DNA of 64,000 bases from Oceanobacillus timonensis (GCF_900166635.1 NZ_LT800497.1:1824149-1888148), one strand, 5' to 3'; positions 26,817 through 36,142 are shown, counted from the first letter of the stretch. Notes: a model not told the origin generated them from the letters alone. Numbers and translations are program-made.

Positions 26817-26828
26817 AAGAAGGGGCAA

Positions 26829-27027
26829 TGATTAAGAAGAAATTATTATTATTGGTTTAGGCCTAATTGATGGGGTACTAGCATAACATGGAGATGTCAA
26901 AGCAGCCGGCGTAGACAAACATAATGATGCTTAAAAAATCATGAAACAAGGAATCGTCAGAGAATATTTTCATTCCATTGAAGAAGCAGTATTCAATGCT
27001 GATTCTGATTTCATAATATATAAATAG
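26829..27027 (+). pseudogene. Remnant of a prephenate dehydrogenase-like (TyrA) gene
   Basis: In one frame the sequence reads IIIIGLGLIDGVLA, stop, HGDVKAAGVDKHNDA, stop, KIMKQGIVREYFHSIEEAVF, then NADSDFIIYK and a stop. This is the NAD-binding start of a TyrA-type dehydrogenase (glycine-rich loop GLGLI, then GVD, then the early helix), with two internal stops and no catalytic part. An ATG at 26829 with AGAAGGGG upstream may be the old start. Confidence 0.6.
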
Positions 27028-27110
27028 TTTGAAAGTATTCATAAAAGTAAATAAAGAAAGAAGAGAGTCACAAAATCTTTATATCTTTATAGAAAAGAGG
27101 GATATTAAAC

Positions 27111-27710
27111 ATGAAAATACTATTAGTAGGAGCAACCGGATCCATCGGAGAAGTTGTGTATGAAGAGTTTAAGGACGATGCAGAAATCATTCAAGCCAGC
27201 AGAAATGCTTCGGATTACCCGATCGATATGACGTCGGAAGCGAGCATAAAATCGCTTTTTGAAAAAGTGGGGCAAGTAGATGCTATTATTTGTGCAGCAG
27301 GTTCCGCACACTTTGCAACGGTGGATGAATTGACACCGGAGCAGAATATGGTTGCTGTAAATAGTAAGCAGCTAGGGCAGGTAAATTTAGTATTGATAGG
27401 CCAACACTATCTAAAGGATAACGGAAGCATTACATTGACAACTGGTGTCCTGATGGATGATCCATTAAAAACAGCTTCCTCTTCAGCGATGGCAAACGGC
27501 GGCGTATCAGCATTTGTGAAGTCAGCAGCAATTGAAATGCCGCGCGGAATTCGGATTAATCATGTCAGTCCATCCATGCTTGAGAAATCGAAAGAAAAGT
27601 ATGGAAAGCTATTCCAAGGATTTGAGCCTGTTTCTTCCAAAAGAATTGGCCTAGCTTATCGAAAAAGTGTGTTTGGTGCGCAGACTGGACAGGCTTATAA
27701 GGTTTACTAG
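27111..27710 (+). CDS. Short-chain dehydrogenase, atypical active site
   Basis: A 199-residue Rossmann protein. The nucleotide-binding loop is GATGSIGE at residues 7-14, followed by ASRNASDYPIDMT, which suggests NADP preference, and ICAAGSAHF in place of NNAG. The usual catalytic Tyr-x-x-x-Lys is absent: the region reads SSSAMANGGVSAFVKSAAIE, as in a small SDR subgroup. The C-terminus ends RINHVSPSMLEKS and a short tail. Ribosome site AAAGAGGG. It is preceded by the TyrA-like remnant. Its substrate is unknown. Confidence 0.8.
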   Translation: MKILLVGATGSIGEVVYEEFKDDAEIIQASRNASDYPIDMTSEASIKSLFEKVGQVDAIICAAGSAHFATVDELTPEQNMVAVNSKQLGQVNLVLIGQHYLKDNGSITLTTGVLMDDPLKTASSSAMANGGVSAFVKSAAIEMPRGIRINHVSPSMLEKSKEKYGKLFQGFEPVSSKRIGLAYRKSVFGAQTGQAYKVY

Positions 27711-27961
27711 CAGGTTTGTTTAATATACAAAAGTGCTTTTACTTTAAACATTTACAAAAGTATAGTGAATTTTTTAAGAAAAGAGGTGTTCATTTGCAGG
27801 TCACGGGGCGTTTTCCTTTCGCCCTTTACAGAGGAACTGTTCGCTGCTAGTTACAGGAAAACATACAAAAGGCAGTTGCCATGTGGAATTTGATAAAGTG
27901 AATGGAGAAATTATAAATTAGAATTTTTATTTTAAAAATAAGAAGAAGGGAGAACATTCCT

Positions 27962-28894
27962 ATGAACATTCAAAACATCGTTATTGTTAGCCCAATGGTG
28001 AAGGAGTTAAAAGAATACATAGAACAATATAAATTGAACAAAAGCATTCGTTACATAACCGAAGATGCTCTTACCGAAGAAGACTTGGATTGGGCTGATG
28101 CTTTTTGCGGCTTTCAAGTACAGAAAGATACCGACTATAGTAAAGTAAAATGGGTACATTCTCTGGGAGCTGGCGTTGATGGCTTTTTGTATCATCAGGA
28201 TTGGAATGAAAACGTATTATTAACACGGACCGTTTGTTCGTTTGGACAGCGTATTGGTGAATATTGTTTAAGTTATATTCTTAAGGATGCACAAGCTCAT
28301 CCAATTTTTTCAGCACAGCAGGGTGAAAAAGTTTGGAGAGAAATGACCCCTGCGTTATTGGATCAGAAAACCGCCGTGATTTATGGAACCGGGGAAATTG
28401 GAAGCAAGGTAGCTACAATTCTATCTGGGTTTGGAATGAAGGTGTATGGTGTATCTTTAAGCGGGAAACAGAAGCCTGCTTTTAACCAAGTTGCAGCTGT
28501 TGACTCTGATGACTCGTTGATAAAAGAAGCTGATTATGTAATGAATACATTGCCATTAACCGATAAAACAGCTGATTTATTTGATAAGCGATTCTTTGAT
28601 CAAGTTGATCATATTGGATTTATCAATGTGGGCAGAGGAAAGTCCGTCGTTGAAGAAGACTTGATAGAAGCAATCGATAGAGAAGAGGTGCGATTTGCAG
28701 TGTTGGATGTTTTCCGTGAAGAGCCGTTGTCGGACACACACCCTTTTTGGAAGCATCCGAATATAACGGTTACACCGCATATATCCGCTGTGACGACTGC
28801 TAAAGAAGCGGTGGATTGTTTTGTTAATACGCTGCATAAGGTGGAAGCGGGAGACGTTTTGGAAAATAAAGTGGATGTTCAAAAAGGATATTGA
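27962..28894 (+). CDS. D-2-hydroxyacid dehydrogenase
   Basis: A 310-residue enzyme of the D-isomer specific 2-hydroxyacid dehydrogenase family. The NAD loop is YGTGEIGSKVA near residue 140. The catalytic Arg is in INVGRGKSVVEEDL, the Glu in FREEPLSDTHPFW and the His in VTPHISAVT. It should interconvert a 2-keto acid and a D-2-hydroxy acid using NAD(P)H. Ribosome site AGAAGGGAG. It ends with a good terminator. The bases 27711-27961 upstream contain only short broken frames. Confidence 0.88.
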   Translation: MNIQNIVIVSPMVKELKEYIEQYKLNKSIRYITEDALTEEDLDWADAFCGFQVQKDTDYSKVKWVHSLGAGVDGFLYHQDWNENVLLTRTVCSFGQRIGEYCLSYILKDAQAHPIFSAQQGEKVWREMTPALLDQKTAVIYGTGEIGSKVATILSGFGMKVYGVSLSGKQKPAFNQVAAVDSDDSLIKEADYVMNTLPLTDKTADLFDKRFFDQVDHIGFINVGRGKSVVEEDLIEAIDREEVRFAVLDVFREEPLSDTHPFWKHPNITVTPHISAVTTAKEAVDCFVNTLHKVEAGDVLENKVDVQKGY

Positions 28895-28934
28895 AGGCTG
28901 TTTTATCATATCCAATCCAATCATCCTTTTAATC

Positions 28935-28974
28935 AACAGAGAAAGAATCTATGATTCGATTCTTTCTCTGTTTG
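28935..28974 (+). terminator. Rho-independent terminator
   Basis: AACAGAGAAAGAATC pairs exactly with GATTCTTTCTCTGTT and is followed by T and A residues. It ends the hydroxyacid dehydrogenase transcript. Confidence 0.8.
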
Positions 28975-29062
28975 AAAATGGAAGCTATACAAAAAAGATG
29001 CAACATGAAAATAAATGTGCAAACCTATTTTCAAAATCTGCAGAAAACCATTTTGTTATTTC

Positions 29063-30199
29063 TTATGCCATTTGGTTATCTTTTTTCACAATAACCTTTC
29101 TAATCAAAATAAAAATACCTCTTCCCGCTTTAAGAAGGATATATACAGGAACCCATCCAATCAAAATAATAATATTAGTTGAAATAATGAAGATAATCAT
29201 CGGCGGATTTTCGGTAAATAAAGATATAATCCATGCTGGAATACTGTGACCTGCCATTATAATAAGGAAATAAAAGAACGGAAGAAACCATTTTGTATAA
29301 GCCCTCCAAAAAACACTGATAATAGGGAGCAGTATGTTGATGCCAATCACACCAAAAATAAACAATATCCCTATTTCCCAATAAGCATTATCATCATCGA
29401 CAGGTTGCCATGGAAGGACAGTTACACCAAGAATCAATGCATAAACTAATAGGAGTATACCTATTCTAATCTCCCATTTCCTTGTCCGTTGTTTCACTGT
29501 AATCACAGGTTGTTTCTCATGAGGTTTCCAGGGAAGAAAGCGATTCTTTCCTATTTTTCTTCCTATTTTTTGAGGGAATTTTTTCCCATCCCATGGTTCA
29601 CCTTCTAACTGATTAAAGTCCGTTTGATATTTTTGACGTTTTAAAAAGGCCGGACGGAGATCATAATCCGTTTGAAAAAATGACACCCCTTTATCCTGAA
29701 AACGGGCTACCCAATTGTAAAATTCTTCTTCATTAAAAAATTCTCTTATATAATATTGATCATCTATGTATTTAAAAACCATCAGTTTTCCTACATAATG
29801 CTGATGTTCATTAGAGTAAGATTCTTTGATGTTATTTCCTACAATGACTTCCCGGATAGAATCAAATAACATGGCTATTTCTTCTTTTTCCCCTGTCTTA
29901 TAATCAATAATAGTTTGGAAATACCCATTCTCATTTAATTCATAGTTAATTTCATATCTTTCTATGTTTTTTTTCTGTTCCATAAAAATAACAAAAGTCA
30001 GGCCGGATAGGAAGCTGATAATAGCGCAAATACTTACTAATATCCAATTAATTGGATGTAAGAATAGAAAATAGATTCCTCCTCCTGTAAAAAGGAGACA
30101 AACGATAAAAGAAATTGTTATGTTTTGACGGATCTTATCCCTTGTTTCTGGAGGAGGCTGATTTGAACCTGTTATCGGTTTATGTAGATTATTTTCGAT
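29063..30199 (-). CDS. Membrane protein of unknown function with apparent AUC start
   Basis: From ATG 29983 the protein is 306 residues: a soluble part (about 1-165) and four C-terminal helices. The same frame stays open 72 codons further upstream and encodes two convincing transmembrane helices (ITISFIVCLLFTGGGIYF and INWILVSICAIISFLSG). No ATG, GTG or TTG occurs in this extension, yet a strong ribosome site AAGGAGG lies 8 bases before an ATC codon at 30199. ATG 29983 has no ribosome site. I therefore extend the gene to 30199; a mutated start codon or a rare AUC start would both explain it. Full length would be 378 residues. Family unknown. Confidence 0.6.
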   Translation of the reverse strand: MENNLHKPITGSNQPPPETRDKIRQNITISFIVCLLFTGGGIYFLFLHPINWILVSICAIISFLSGLTFVIFMEQKKNIERYEINYELNENGYFQTIIDYKTGEKEEIAMLFDSIREVIVGNNIKESYSNEHQHYVGKLMVFKYIDDQYYIREFFNEEEFYNWVARFQDKGVSFFQTDYDLRPAFLKRQKYQTDFNQLEGEPWDGKKFPQKIGRKIGKNRFLPWKPHEKQPVITVKQRTRKWEIRIGILLLVYALILGVTVLPWQPVDDDNAYWEIGILFIFGVIGINILLPIISVFWRAYTKWFLPFFYFLIIMAGHSIPAWIISLFTENPPMIIFIISTNIIILIGWVPVYILLKAGRGIFILIRKVIVKKDNQMA

Positions 30200-30440
30200 G
30201 TTGATTTCCTCCTTTGTTTCTTCTTGTTATCCATTGCTTTTGATGTAGTCATGGATAGATATCATGTTACCATATCCTGTTTATGTTATAAATGAGAAAA
30301 AAGGGAACACTCTAATATTTAATTATACATTGGAATATATTTGAAAATATTGTTTCTTTGTTTAAATATGCAAATACAGGGAATAAATACGAAGAAAGCA
30401 AAATTCATGTTTTGTTTTATAAGTTCAAGGAGGAGTTAAG

Positions 30441-31196
30441 ATGAGATTGCAAGATAAAGTTACATTAATCACAGGAGCTGGAACAGGTATTGGAAAAGAG
30501 ACAGCTCACTTATTTGCAAAAGAAGGCGCAAAGCTTATTTTGACAGATGTCAATGTGGATGGTGTGAAAGAAACAGAAAAGGAAGTCAAAGACCTTGGAG
30601 CAGAGGCTATTTCGATAAAGCATGATGTGAGTCAGGAAGCGGATTGGCAAGAAGTTGTTAAAAAAGCAGTTGATCAGTTTGGTACCATTGACGTCTTGTT
30701 CAACAACGCCGGTATTTATATCATCAAGCCAATCACAGAAATCGAGTTAGATACATGGAATAAATTAATGAATATCAATGTGACAGGTACATTCTTAGGT
30801 ATGAAGCATGTATTGCCAGTGATGCAGAAGCAAAAAAGTGGTTCCATTATCAATGCTTCTTCTGTTGCAGGACTCGGCGGAGCACCTGGACATGCTTTAT
30901 ATGGCGCAAGCAAAGGCGCTGTCCGCATTATGAGTAAGGATGTTGCGATGGAAGTTGCTAGAGATCAAATTCGCGTGAACTCTATCCATCCTGGTTATAT
31001 TGACACGCAGATGGCAGATTATGGAGCAGAGCAGCAAGGAAAATCTACAGATGAAGTTGGAGAAGGGTATCCGCTTGGCCGGTTAGGAAAGCGGGCTGAG
31101 GTAGCGAAAACGGTGCTATTCTTAGCATCGGATGATTCTTCTTATACGACAGGATCAGAATTTCCAATTGATGGCGGGGCTACAAACTCGCTTTAG
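30441..31196 (+). CDS. SDR-family oxidoreductase (classical, 251 aa)
   Basis: A complete classical short-chain dehydrogenase: cofactor loop TGAGTGIGKE at residues 11-20, acidic Asp at the end of strand 2 (LTDVNVDG) indicating NAD preference, NNAG at about 90, catalytic Ser in INASSVAGL and the YGASK active site at about 153-157. The C-terminus PIDGGATNSL is typical. Relatives include 3-oxoacyl-ACP reductase-like, glucose and cyclopentanol dehydrogenases; the substrate is not determined. Ribosome site AAGGAGGAG. It stands alone with a terminator-like hairpin after it. Confidence 0.88.
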   Translation: MRLQDKVTLITGAGTGIGKETAHLFAKEGAKLILTDVNVDGVKETEKEVKDLGAEAISIKHDVSQEADWQEVVKKAVDQFGTIDVLFNNAGIYIIKPITEIELDTWNKLMNINVTGTFLGMKHVLPVMQKQKSGSIINASSVAGLGGAPGHALYGASKGAVRIMSKDVAMEVARDQIRVNSIHPGYIDTQMADYGAEQQGKSTDEVGEGYPLGRLGKRAEVAKTVLFLASDDSSYTTGSEFPIDGGATNSL

Positions 31197-31238
31197 GAGA
31201 ATGAGTCAGTCGATAGAGAAGAGACTATGATATAGTTG

Positions 31239-31291
31239 ATCAAAAAATGGTTTCGATTGTCCAAATGAGATAATTGGAGCCATTTTTGATT
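31239..31291 (+). terminator. Terminator-like hairpin after the SDR gene
   Basis: ATCAAAAAATGG pairs with CCATTTTTGAT over a 29-base loop that can partly fold. Between it and the promoter at 31452 nothing else is visible. Confidence 0.55.
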
Positions 31292-31451
31292 TGTTTCAAA
31301 TAAAAATAATCGACATCCAGAAATAGACTGTACCAGTAATAATTGCAACGGATTTGAGATTCAATCATGCACTTGCTTTAGCATACCTGAAACTTCTAGA
31401 TATCCAGCGCTTCCTCTAAATTGAAATTTACTTATTGCGTAGACTGGAAAC

Positions 31452-31480
31452 TTTACAATAAAAAGTATTATTCTTATAAT
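31452..31480 (+). promoter_or_regulatory. Strong candidate sigma-A promoter
   Basis: TTTACA at 31452-31457, a 17-base spacer and perfect TATAAT at 31475-31480. It lies 29 bases before the start of the zinc-ribbon gene at 31509. Confidence 0.65.
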
Positions 31481-31508
31481 TAAGAAAAGTCTATTGTGGA
31501 GGGATTAA

Positions 31509-31871
31509 ATGGTTAAAAGAGAAAACCGTACATTTCACTGCAACCGTTGCGGACGTTATCATAAGGAATACGAAATGGACAACATGGAGGGGAATTTCTT
31601 TCATGATTTTAGCGCCTATTTTGGATATGGAAGTCCGTACGATGATTGTTTTTTTGAATTTACTTTATGCGAGTTATGCATGTTCGAGATTGCAAAAGAT
31701 TTCAAACATACTCCTGTGATACTGGATAAAGATCCCTTTGCACCGCCAGAAGAACAAGTTGTACCATTTGATTATAATGAGTTCCAAAGAAGGCGAACTG
31801 AGCCAACCCCCTATTATAAAAGTTTATTTATAGATAATTATAATGACATAGAGAATTTACCTAAAAAATAA
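31509..31871 (+). CDS. Small four-cysteine zinc-ribbon-like protein, unknown
   Basis: A 120-residue acidic, aromatic-rich protein. Two CxxC pairs (CNRC at 11-14 and CELC at 53-56) separated by about 40 residues suggest one zinc ribbon. The segment between holds many Asp, Phe and Tyr residues. The C-terminal half is Pro-rich and probably extended. Ribosome site GGAGGG. It has its own promoter and terminator. No family recognised. Confidence 0.7.
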   Translation: MVKRENRTFHCNRCGRYHKEYEMDNMEGNFFHDFSAYFGYGSPYDDCFFEFTLCELCMFEIAKDFKHTPVILDKDPFAPPEEQVVPFDYNEFQRRRTEPTPYYKSLFIDNYNDIENLPKK

Positions 31872-31875
31872 AGTG

Positions 31876-31912
31876 ATAAAACCTGTAGTTCACTCTGAAC
31901 AGCAGGTTTTTA
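31876..31912 (+). terminator. Rho-independent terminator
   Basis: ATAAAACCTG(ta)GTTC pairs with GAAC(ag)CAGGTTTTTAT. It follows the zinc-ribbon gene by five bases. Confidence 0.75.
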
Positions 31913-32042
31913 TCTGCTGGACAAGAAGTGAAAGTTAAAGTAATGGCAAAAGAATAAAGCCATCTCATTATTCATGACAAACCGTATGCTTATCCTATAT
32001 AGTATAGATAGAGATGTCTAACGTGATAAGAGGCGAGTGAAA

Positions 32043-32669
32043 ATGACAAACAAAGAACCCAAACTAACGAAAAAACAAATCGCAATATTAGAAGCAGCCA
32101 CAGATTTATTCGCAGAAAAAGGGTATGCAGGAACATCGACGAGTGAAATTGCCAATAAAGCAGAGGTGGCAGAAGGAACGATTTTTAAGCATTTTAAATC
32201 GAAAAAAGGCTTGCTGATGGCAGTTGTTTCACCAATGATGATAAAATGGCTTGCACCAATGATAAAAAAAGATCTGAATAAGGTGCTTGATCAGGAATTT
32301 GAATATTTTCAAGATTTTATTCGTGCCATGATCGAAAATCGAAAAGAATTTATCCATAATAATTGGCCGATGTTAAAAATTTTAGTTCAGGAAATTCCGT
32401 TTCATCCCGATTTGAAAGAAAAGTTTATTGAATATGTCGGGAATGATATTTTTGATAAGCTGCGGGAAATCGTCAAGTATTATCAAGACAAAGGACAGCT
32501 GGCTGATATGAAGGCGGATACGATTATACGCACCGTGGCTACATCAATTTTATCGTATATTGTAGCACGTTATGTGTTTCTTCCGGAAATCAATTGGGAT
32601 GAAGAAGAAGTGGAGACGGAAAGAATTATACAAATACTGGAGAGCGGCATTATACGGCAGAATAAATAG
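32043..32669 (+). CDS. TetR-family transcriptional regulator
   Basis: A 208-residue protein with ATG 32043 preferred over GTG 32037 because AGAGGCGAG lies upstream of it. The N-terminal HTH is complete: AATDLFAEKGYAGTSTSEIA followed by VAEGTIFKHFKSKKGL. The ligand-binding C-terminal domain is helical, ending with ERIIQILESGI. Such repressors often control efflux pumps or lipid genes. The minus-strand genes downstream are separated by a terminator, so its targets are not clear from position. Confidence 0.9.
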   Translation: MTNKEPKLTKKQIAILEAATDLFAEKGYAGTSTSEIANKAEVAEGTIFKHFKSKKGLLMAVVSPMMIKWLAPMIKKDLNKVLDQEFEYFQDFIRAMIENRKEFIHNNWPMLKILVQEIPFHPDLKEKFIEYVGNDIFDKLREIVKYYQDKGQLADMKADTIIRTVATSILSYIVARYVFLPEINWDEEEVETERIIQILESGIIRQNK

Positions 32670-32677
32670 CGTTGAAA

Positions 32678-32727
32678 GAAAGATTCCACAGATCTTCATT
32701 TAGCAGAAGGTCTATGGAATCTTTTTC
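32678..32727 (+). terminator. Rho-independent terminator
   Basis: GAAAGATTCCA(c)AGATCTTC pairs with GAAGGTCT(a)TGGAATCTTTTTC. It separates the TetR gene from the convergent small membrane protein gene and probably works in both directions. Confidence 0.85.
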
Positions 32728-32748
32728 AATTTATTAACGGAAACCGTC

Positions 32749-33027
32749 TTATTCTCTATTTTTTCGCTGCTCTTTAATGGGATAAAAAATATAATAAAAG
32801 AAAATGCCGGTTAAAAAAGAAAGAATACATCCCGAGAGAGATAGTTGAGAATAAAATCCGCCTTGATTTGTTTCCATCTCAAATAGACCAGTCCCGAAGA
32901 TAGTAGCATGGATTGGTATACCTAAAATAGAAAACATTTTCAGGATAAAGGGTGCGCAAAGAATGATTAAAACATAAATCATAACAAAGCCGAACCCGCA
33001 TAATATACTCTGCAGTATTTTCATCAT
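32749..33027 (-). CDS. Small membrane protein (92 aa), unknown
   Basis: Two hydrophobic helices (about residues 8-40 and 62-82) with a short exposed loop containing ETNQGGFYSQ and a basic tail KEQRKNRE. Ribosome site AAGAAGG lies before the double ATG start at 33027. It follows the PH-domain genes in the same direction after a 170-bp gap. No family recognised. Confidence 0.55.
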   Translation of the reverse strand: MMKILQSILCGFGFVMIYVLIILCAPFILKMFSILGIPIHATIFGTGLFEMETNQGGFYSQLSLSGCILSFLTGIFFYYIFYPIKEQRKNRE

Positions 33028-33197
33028 GAATTGCCTTCTTTCAATAAATCAATTTGTGCTATTTATTGAATGTTTTAGCTTATTATACCCGGGTATAATG
33101 AAAGCTGCATAAAGCGGAGCATACTTTAACCCATTTATCATAATTGGAAAGAAATGACTTCGATCATATGCATGAATCAGATAAAAAGCAACTTATA

Positions 33198-34694
33198 TTA
33201 TTCCTTTAACAGATACCATCTGTCAAATGCTTTGCACCACCCGATAGGAAGATGGTTTATCTTTGTATACATGATAGGCTTGGCGCGATTACTAACGATG
33301 ATAGAGGCTAAGCCCAGTTTTTGCTGGAAAATATTACGTGTTATTTGTAATTCCGCAATCTTCTTTTTCTTAGTCAAGAAAACCCTTGTCTGAAAACCGC
33401 CAGTCTTGAACTGCACACATGTCTTGTTTATCGTATAGCGGGTTTGATAAGAAGAGAGCAGCCTGGACACTATGACTAAAATGAAAATAAGGACGGAAAG
33501 TATCCACCAGGGTATTTTCAAGCCTAAAATGTCAGGTCTGACAAAGTAAAGTAAGCCTGTTGCAATCATCCAAAACCAGCTGGGCTTTAGCATCTGAAGC
33601 AGCCAAGCTTTTTTAGGCAAACGATTCATTTCCGAAGTCACCTGATAAGCCGGTAATATTTCTTCAATCATTGTGTATGCACGCTGTACAGGAAGAAAAG
33701 GATACAGTCTGTTCACTTCTGCATCTTCACTGCCTGTAGTTCCTGCGCAAATCAATTTTATTTCCGCAATTCCAAGAGCTCGTTTTATCCATGATTGATG
33801 TACGGTGACAGCTTGCACATTTGCTTTGGAAATAGTAAAGGTAGTTCTCTCTGAAAATCCCTGTGTAACGTAAATCTTTTCGATATCAGAAGCAATTTCA
33901 TATTTGCCAAATCGAAATATGGTTAACACGGTGCCGGCAGCTATCGCAATCAGTATGATCAAGATGATGGAAACGAGAATAATCCACCAGGGCCAAGCGT
34001 CCAGAATATCGGTGAACACATCTTCCGCTTGTGCGCCGATAGAAAACAATTGTATGAAGTTTGATAGGAGCGACCATACAATGGGAAACACAGCTATAAA
34101 ACTAAAGGATGCTAAGGAAGCTTTGAAAATATCATAGGCTGTCGGCGAGAAATGAACGATAGGATCTGCATTATACGTATCTGTTTGAACGTTTTCAGAT
34201 ACCGGGCCCGGGAATTCTTTCTCATAGGTATTTTCTGAACGGTTCAAGCTTCTTGTTGCACGAATGTGTTTTTCAATTTCCTGTGCTTCTTTCTGTGTTA
34301 GAACATGAAAGGTTACCGTGCTATTATCTCCAGCTGTGCTCGTTTCCAACGTAAGTGAGGTCATGTTGACCATGCGATGGAATAGGGAAGCTTTCCGCCT
34401 GGTATGCTGAATTGTTGCATAGGATATCGTTCGGCTGCTTGTTATCACGAGACGCCGGTTTAGCTGCAGATTTTCATTTCCAACTTTATATTTGCTGGTA
34501 AACCATCGAATGGGAATTGCCAAAAGAATAAGCAGAAAGATCAAAACGATTGCCAAACGGCCATAGGTAAACAGCCAAAAATCAGAATTTGCTCGAATAA
34601 TAAATAAAAACAGGAATAAGAAGAACATGTTTTTAATCAAGCGCCAAATATCGTAGACCATAAGCAGGGGATGATACCGTTTTTCTTGATTCAT
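33198..34694 (-). CDS. ydbT: PH-domain membrane protein, YdbT-like
   Basis: A 498-residue membrane protein with paired N-terminal helices and three bacterial PH-like (bPH_2, formerly DUF304) segments: near residues 65-140 (KYKVGNENLQLNRRLVITSS), near 265-340 and near 415-490. Helix pairs separate them. This is the layout of B. subtilis YdbT, always found beside YdbS. The function of the pair is not settled, although links to membrane stress have been proposed. The start overlaps the ydbS-like stop by four bases. Confidence 0.82.
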   Translation of the reverse strand: MNQEKRYHPLLMVYDIWRLIKNMFFLFLFLFIIRANSDFWLFTYGRLAIVLIFLLILLAIPIRWFTSKYKVGNENLQLNRRLVITSSRTISYATIQHTRRKASLFHRMVNMTSLTLETSTAGDNSTVTFHVLTQKEAQEIEKHIRATRSLNRSENTYEKEFPGPVSENVQTDTYNADPIVHFSPTAYDIFKASLASFSFIAVFPIVWSLLSNFIQLFSIGAQAEDVFTDILDAWPWWIILVSIILIILIAIAAGTVLTIFRFGKYEIASDIEKIYVTQGFSERTTFTISKANVQAVTVHQSWIKRALGIAEIKLICAGTTGSEDAEVNRLYPFLPVQRAYTMIEEILPAYQVTSEMNRLPKKAWLLQMLKPSWFWMIATGLLYFVRPDILGLKIPWWILSVLIFILVIVSRLLSSYQTRYTINKTCVQFKTGGFQTRVFLTKKKKIAELQITRNIFQQKLGLASIIVSNRAKPIMYTKINHLPIGWCKAFDRWYLLKE

Positions 34695-35185
34695 GTGTCC
34701 CGCTCCTTTACATTCGCATAGCCTGCGATTTGCTGTCGCAGTTCCATCGCCTCTGTTTCATCTAAAGCGGGAATGGTATGCTCCGTTGTTATCGTGTTGA
34801 CCTTCAGCTGATAAAGCTGATATTTTCTCATGAATGGTCCTTGATGAATGGATACGGATTGGATCTTCGTCATGGGTATCATCTGATGTTTTTGGAAAAG
34901 CGCTCCTGACCTTAATTGTAAAAATTCCTCACTGACCCCAAAACGCCAATGCTGATACCGTCTTTGGAGCTTGAAAGGGGTGAAGCTCATATCAATAATC
35001 GTGAACAAAATCAGCCCCATGATGATCCAAGCTATCCATTCTTTCCATGAAAAAGAATAGCTAAGATAGAGGAATAGACCAAGTATACCTAAGCCAATTA
35101 CATTCGATAGGATTTCATTCATAAGCCAAACCTTGATACTATATTTGGATAGTTTGCGTTGTGGTGCTGGAATGTCTTTTATCAA
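34691..35185 (-). CDS. ydbS: PH-domain protein, YdbS-like
   Basis: A 164-residue protein with two helices (about 25-65) and one bPH_2 domain (about 78-150, RYQHWRFGVSEEFLQLRSGA then MIPMTKIQSVSIHQGP). This size and order match YdbS. It is translationally coupled to the larger partner at 33198. The ribosome site is AAAGGTGAT. The ABC transporter genes just upstream in the same direction may share its transcript. Confidence 0.82.
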   Translation of the reverse strand: MIKDIPAPQRKLSKYSIKVWLMNEILSNVIGLGILGLFLYLSYSFSWKEWIAWIIMGLILFTIIDMSFTPFKLQRRYQHWRFGVSEEFLQLRSGALFQKHQMIPMTKIQSVSIHQGPFMRKYQLYQLKVNTITTEHTIPALDETEAMELRQQIAGYANVKERDT

Positions 35186-35230
35186 ATTAAATCACCTTTC
35201 ATTTTTCCTGCTTTGTTATACAGACTTCAT

Positions 35231-36142
35231 TTACTCTAGATTAAGAAAAATTTCCTCAAGGGACGGTTCGTCTACTTCTAGTCGAAATACATCGATGTCC
35301 TGCCTTACAAATTGTTTATTTACTTGCGGAATATGCTCCTTTGAGGGAACGATGATTTCGGAAGCTGTTTCCCCGATTTGAATTTTTTCGACAAGCGCTG
35401 AAAAGGAAGACTGTAAGTGTACTTGCTCCTTATTAGAGAGAGCCCGATGATGAATATGAATCACGATGTCCTGCTGATATTGTTCCCGCAGCTGCTTCAT
35501 CGTTCCCTGCGTTTGAATGCTTCCCTTGTTCATAATCGCAATCTCATCACATAATTTCTCTACTTCATTTAAATTGTGAGAGGTTAGTAGAATCGTAGTT
35601 CCTTGTGAAGCAATTTCCTTGATTAATGCATGAATATTCAAAACGGCGTTGGCATCCACGCCGGATGTTGGTTCGTCCAAAAAGAGCAGCTTAGGCTGAT
35701 GAATAATGCTTTGGGCGATGCCCAGTTTCTTTTTCATTCCAAACGAAAACTTTTTTACTTTGACATGGACAGCGTCCTCTAAACCGACTTTGGTGAGAAC
35801 ATGGATAATATCCTGCTTGGAAAGCGATTGTTTGACTAATTTTTGAAAGTAGTTTAAATGCTGGTATGCTGTTAAATCATCATAAAAGGTAGAATAATCC
35901 GGCAGTACACCAATCTCTTTTTGAATCGATTCAAGTCTTTTTTCAGGATGTCCCAAAACTTCAAAGGAACCGGAGCTGGGCTTGATAAGTCCGGTTACCA
36001 TATTGATAAACGTGGATTTGCCTGCTCCATTTTTTCCAAGAAAGCCAAAAATCGTACCCTCGGGAATGTGTAAATCAACGGAATCAACAACTATTTTCTT
36101 TCCATATGATTTAGTTAACTGATGTGTTTGCAAAGCTTCCAT
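35231..36142 (-). CDS. ABC transporter ATP-binding protein
   Basis: A 303-residue ATPase with Walker A GKNGAGKS near residue 37, signature FSFGMKKKLGIAQ near 133, and Walker B LLFLDEPTSG near 155. The C-terminal 85 residues form the tail typical of CcmA/NatA-type exporters. It is immediately downstream of its permease gene (start one base after the permease stop). The divergent two-component system at 37434 may regulate it. Confidence 0.92.
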   Translation of the reverse strand: MEALQTHQLTKSYGKKIVVDSVDLHIPEGTIFGFLGKNGAGKSTFINMVTGLIKPSSGSFEVLGHPEKRLESIQKEIGVLPDYSTFYDDLTAYQHLNYFQKLVKQSLSKQDIIHVLTKVGLEDAVHVKVKKFSFGMKKKLGIAQSIIHQPKLLFLDEPTSGVDANAVLNIHALIKEIASQGTTILLTSHNLNEVEKLCDEIAIMNKGSIQTQGTMKQLREQYQQDIVIHIHHRALSNKEQVHLQSSFSALVEKIQIGETASEIIVPSKEHIPQVNKQFVRQDIDVFRLEVDEPSLEEIFLNLE

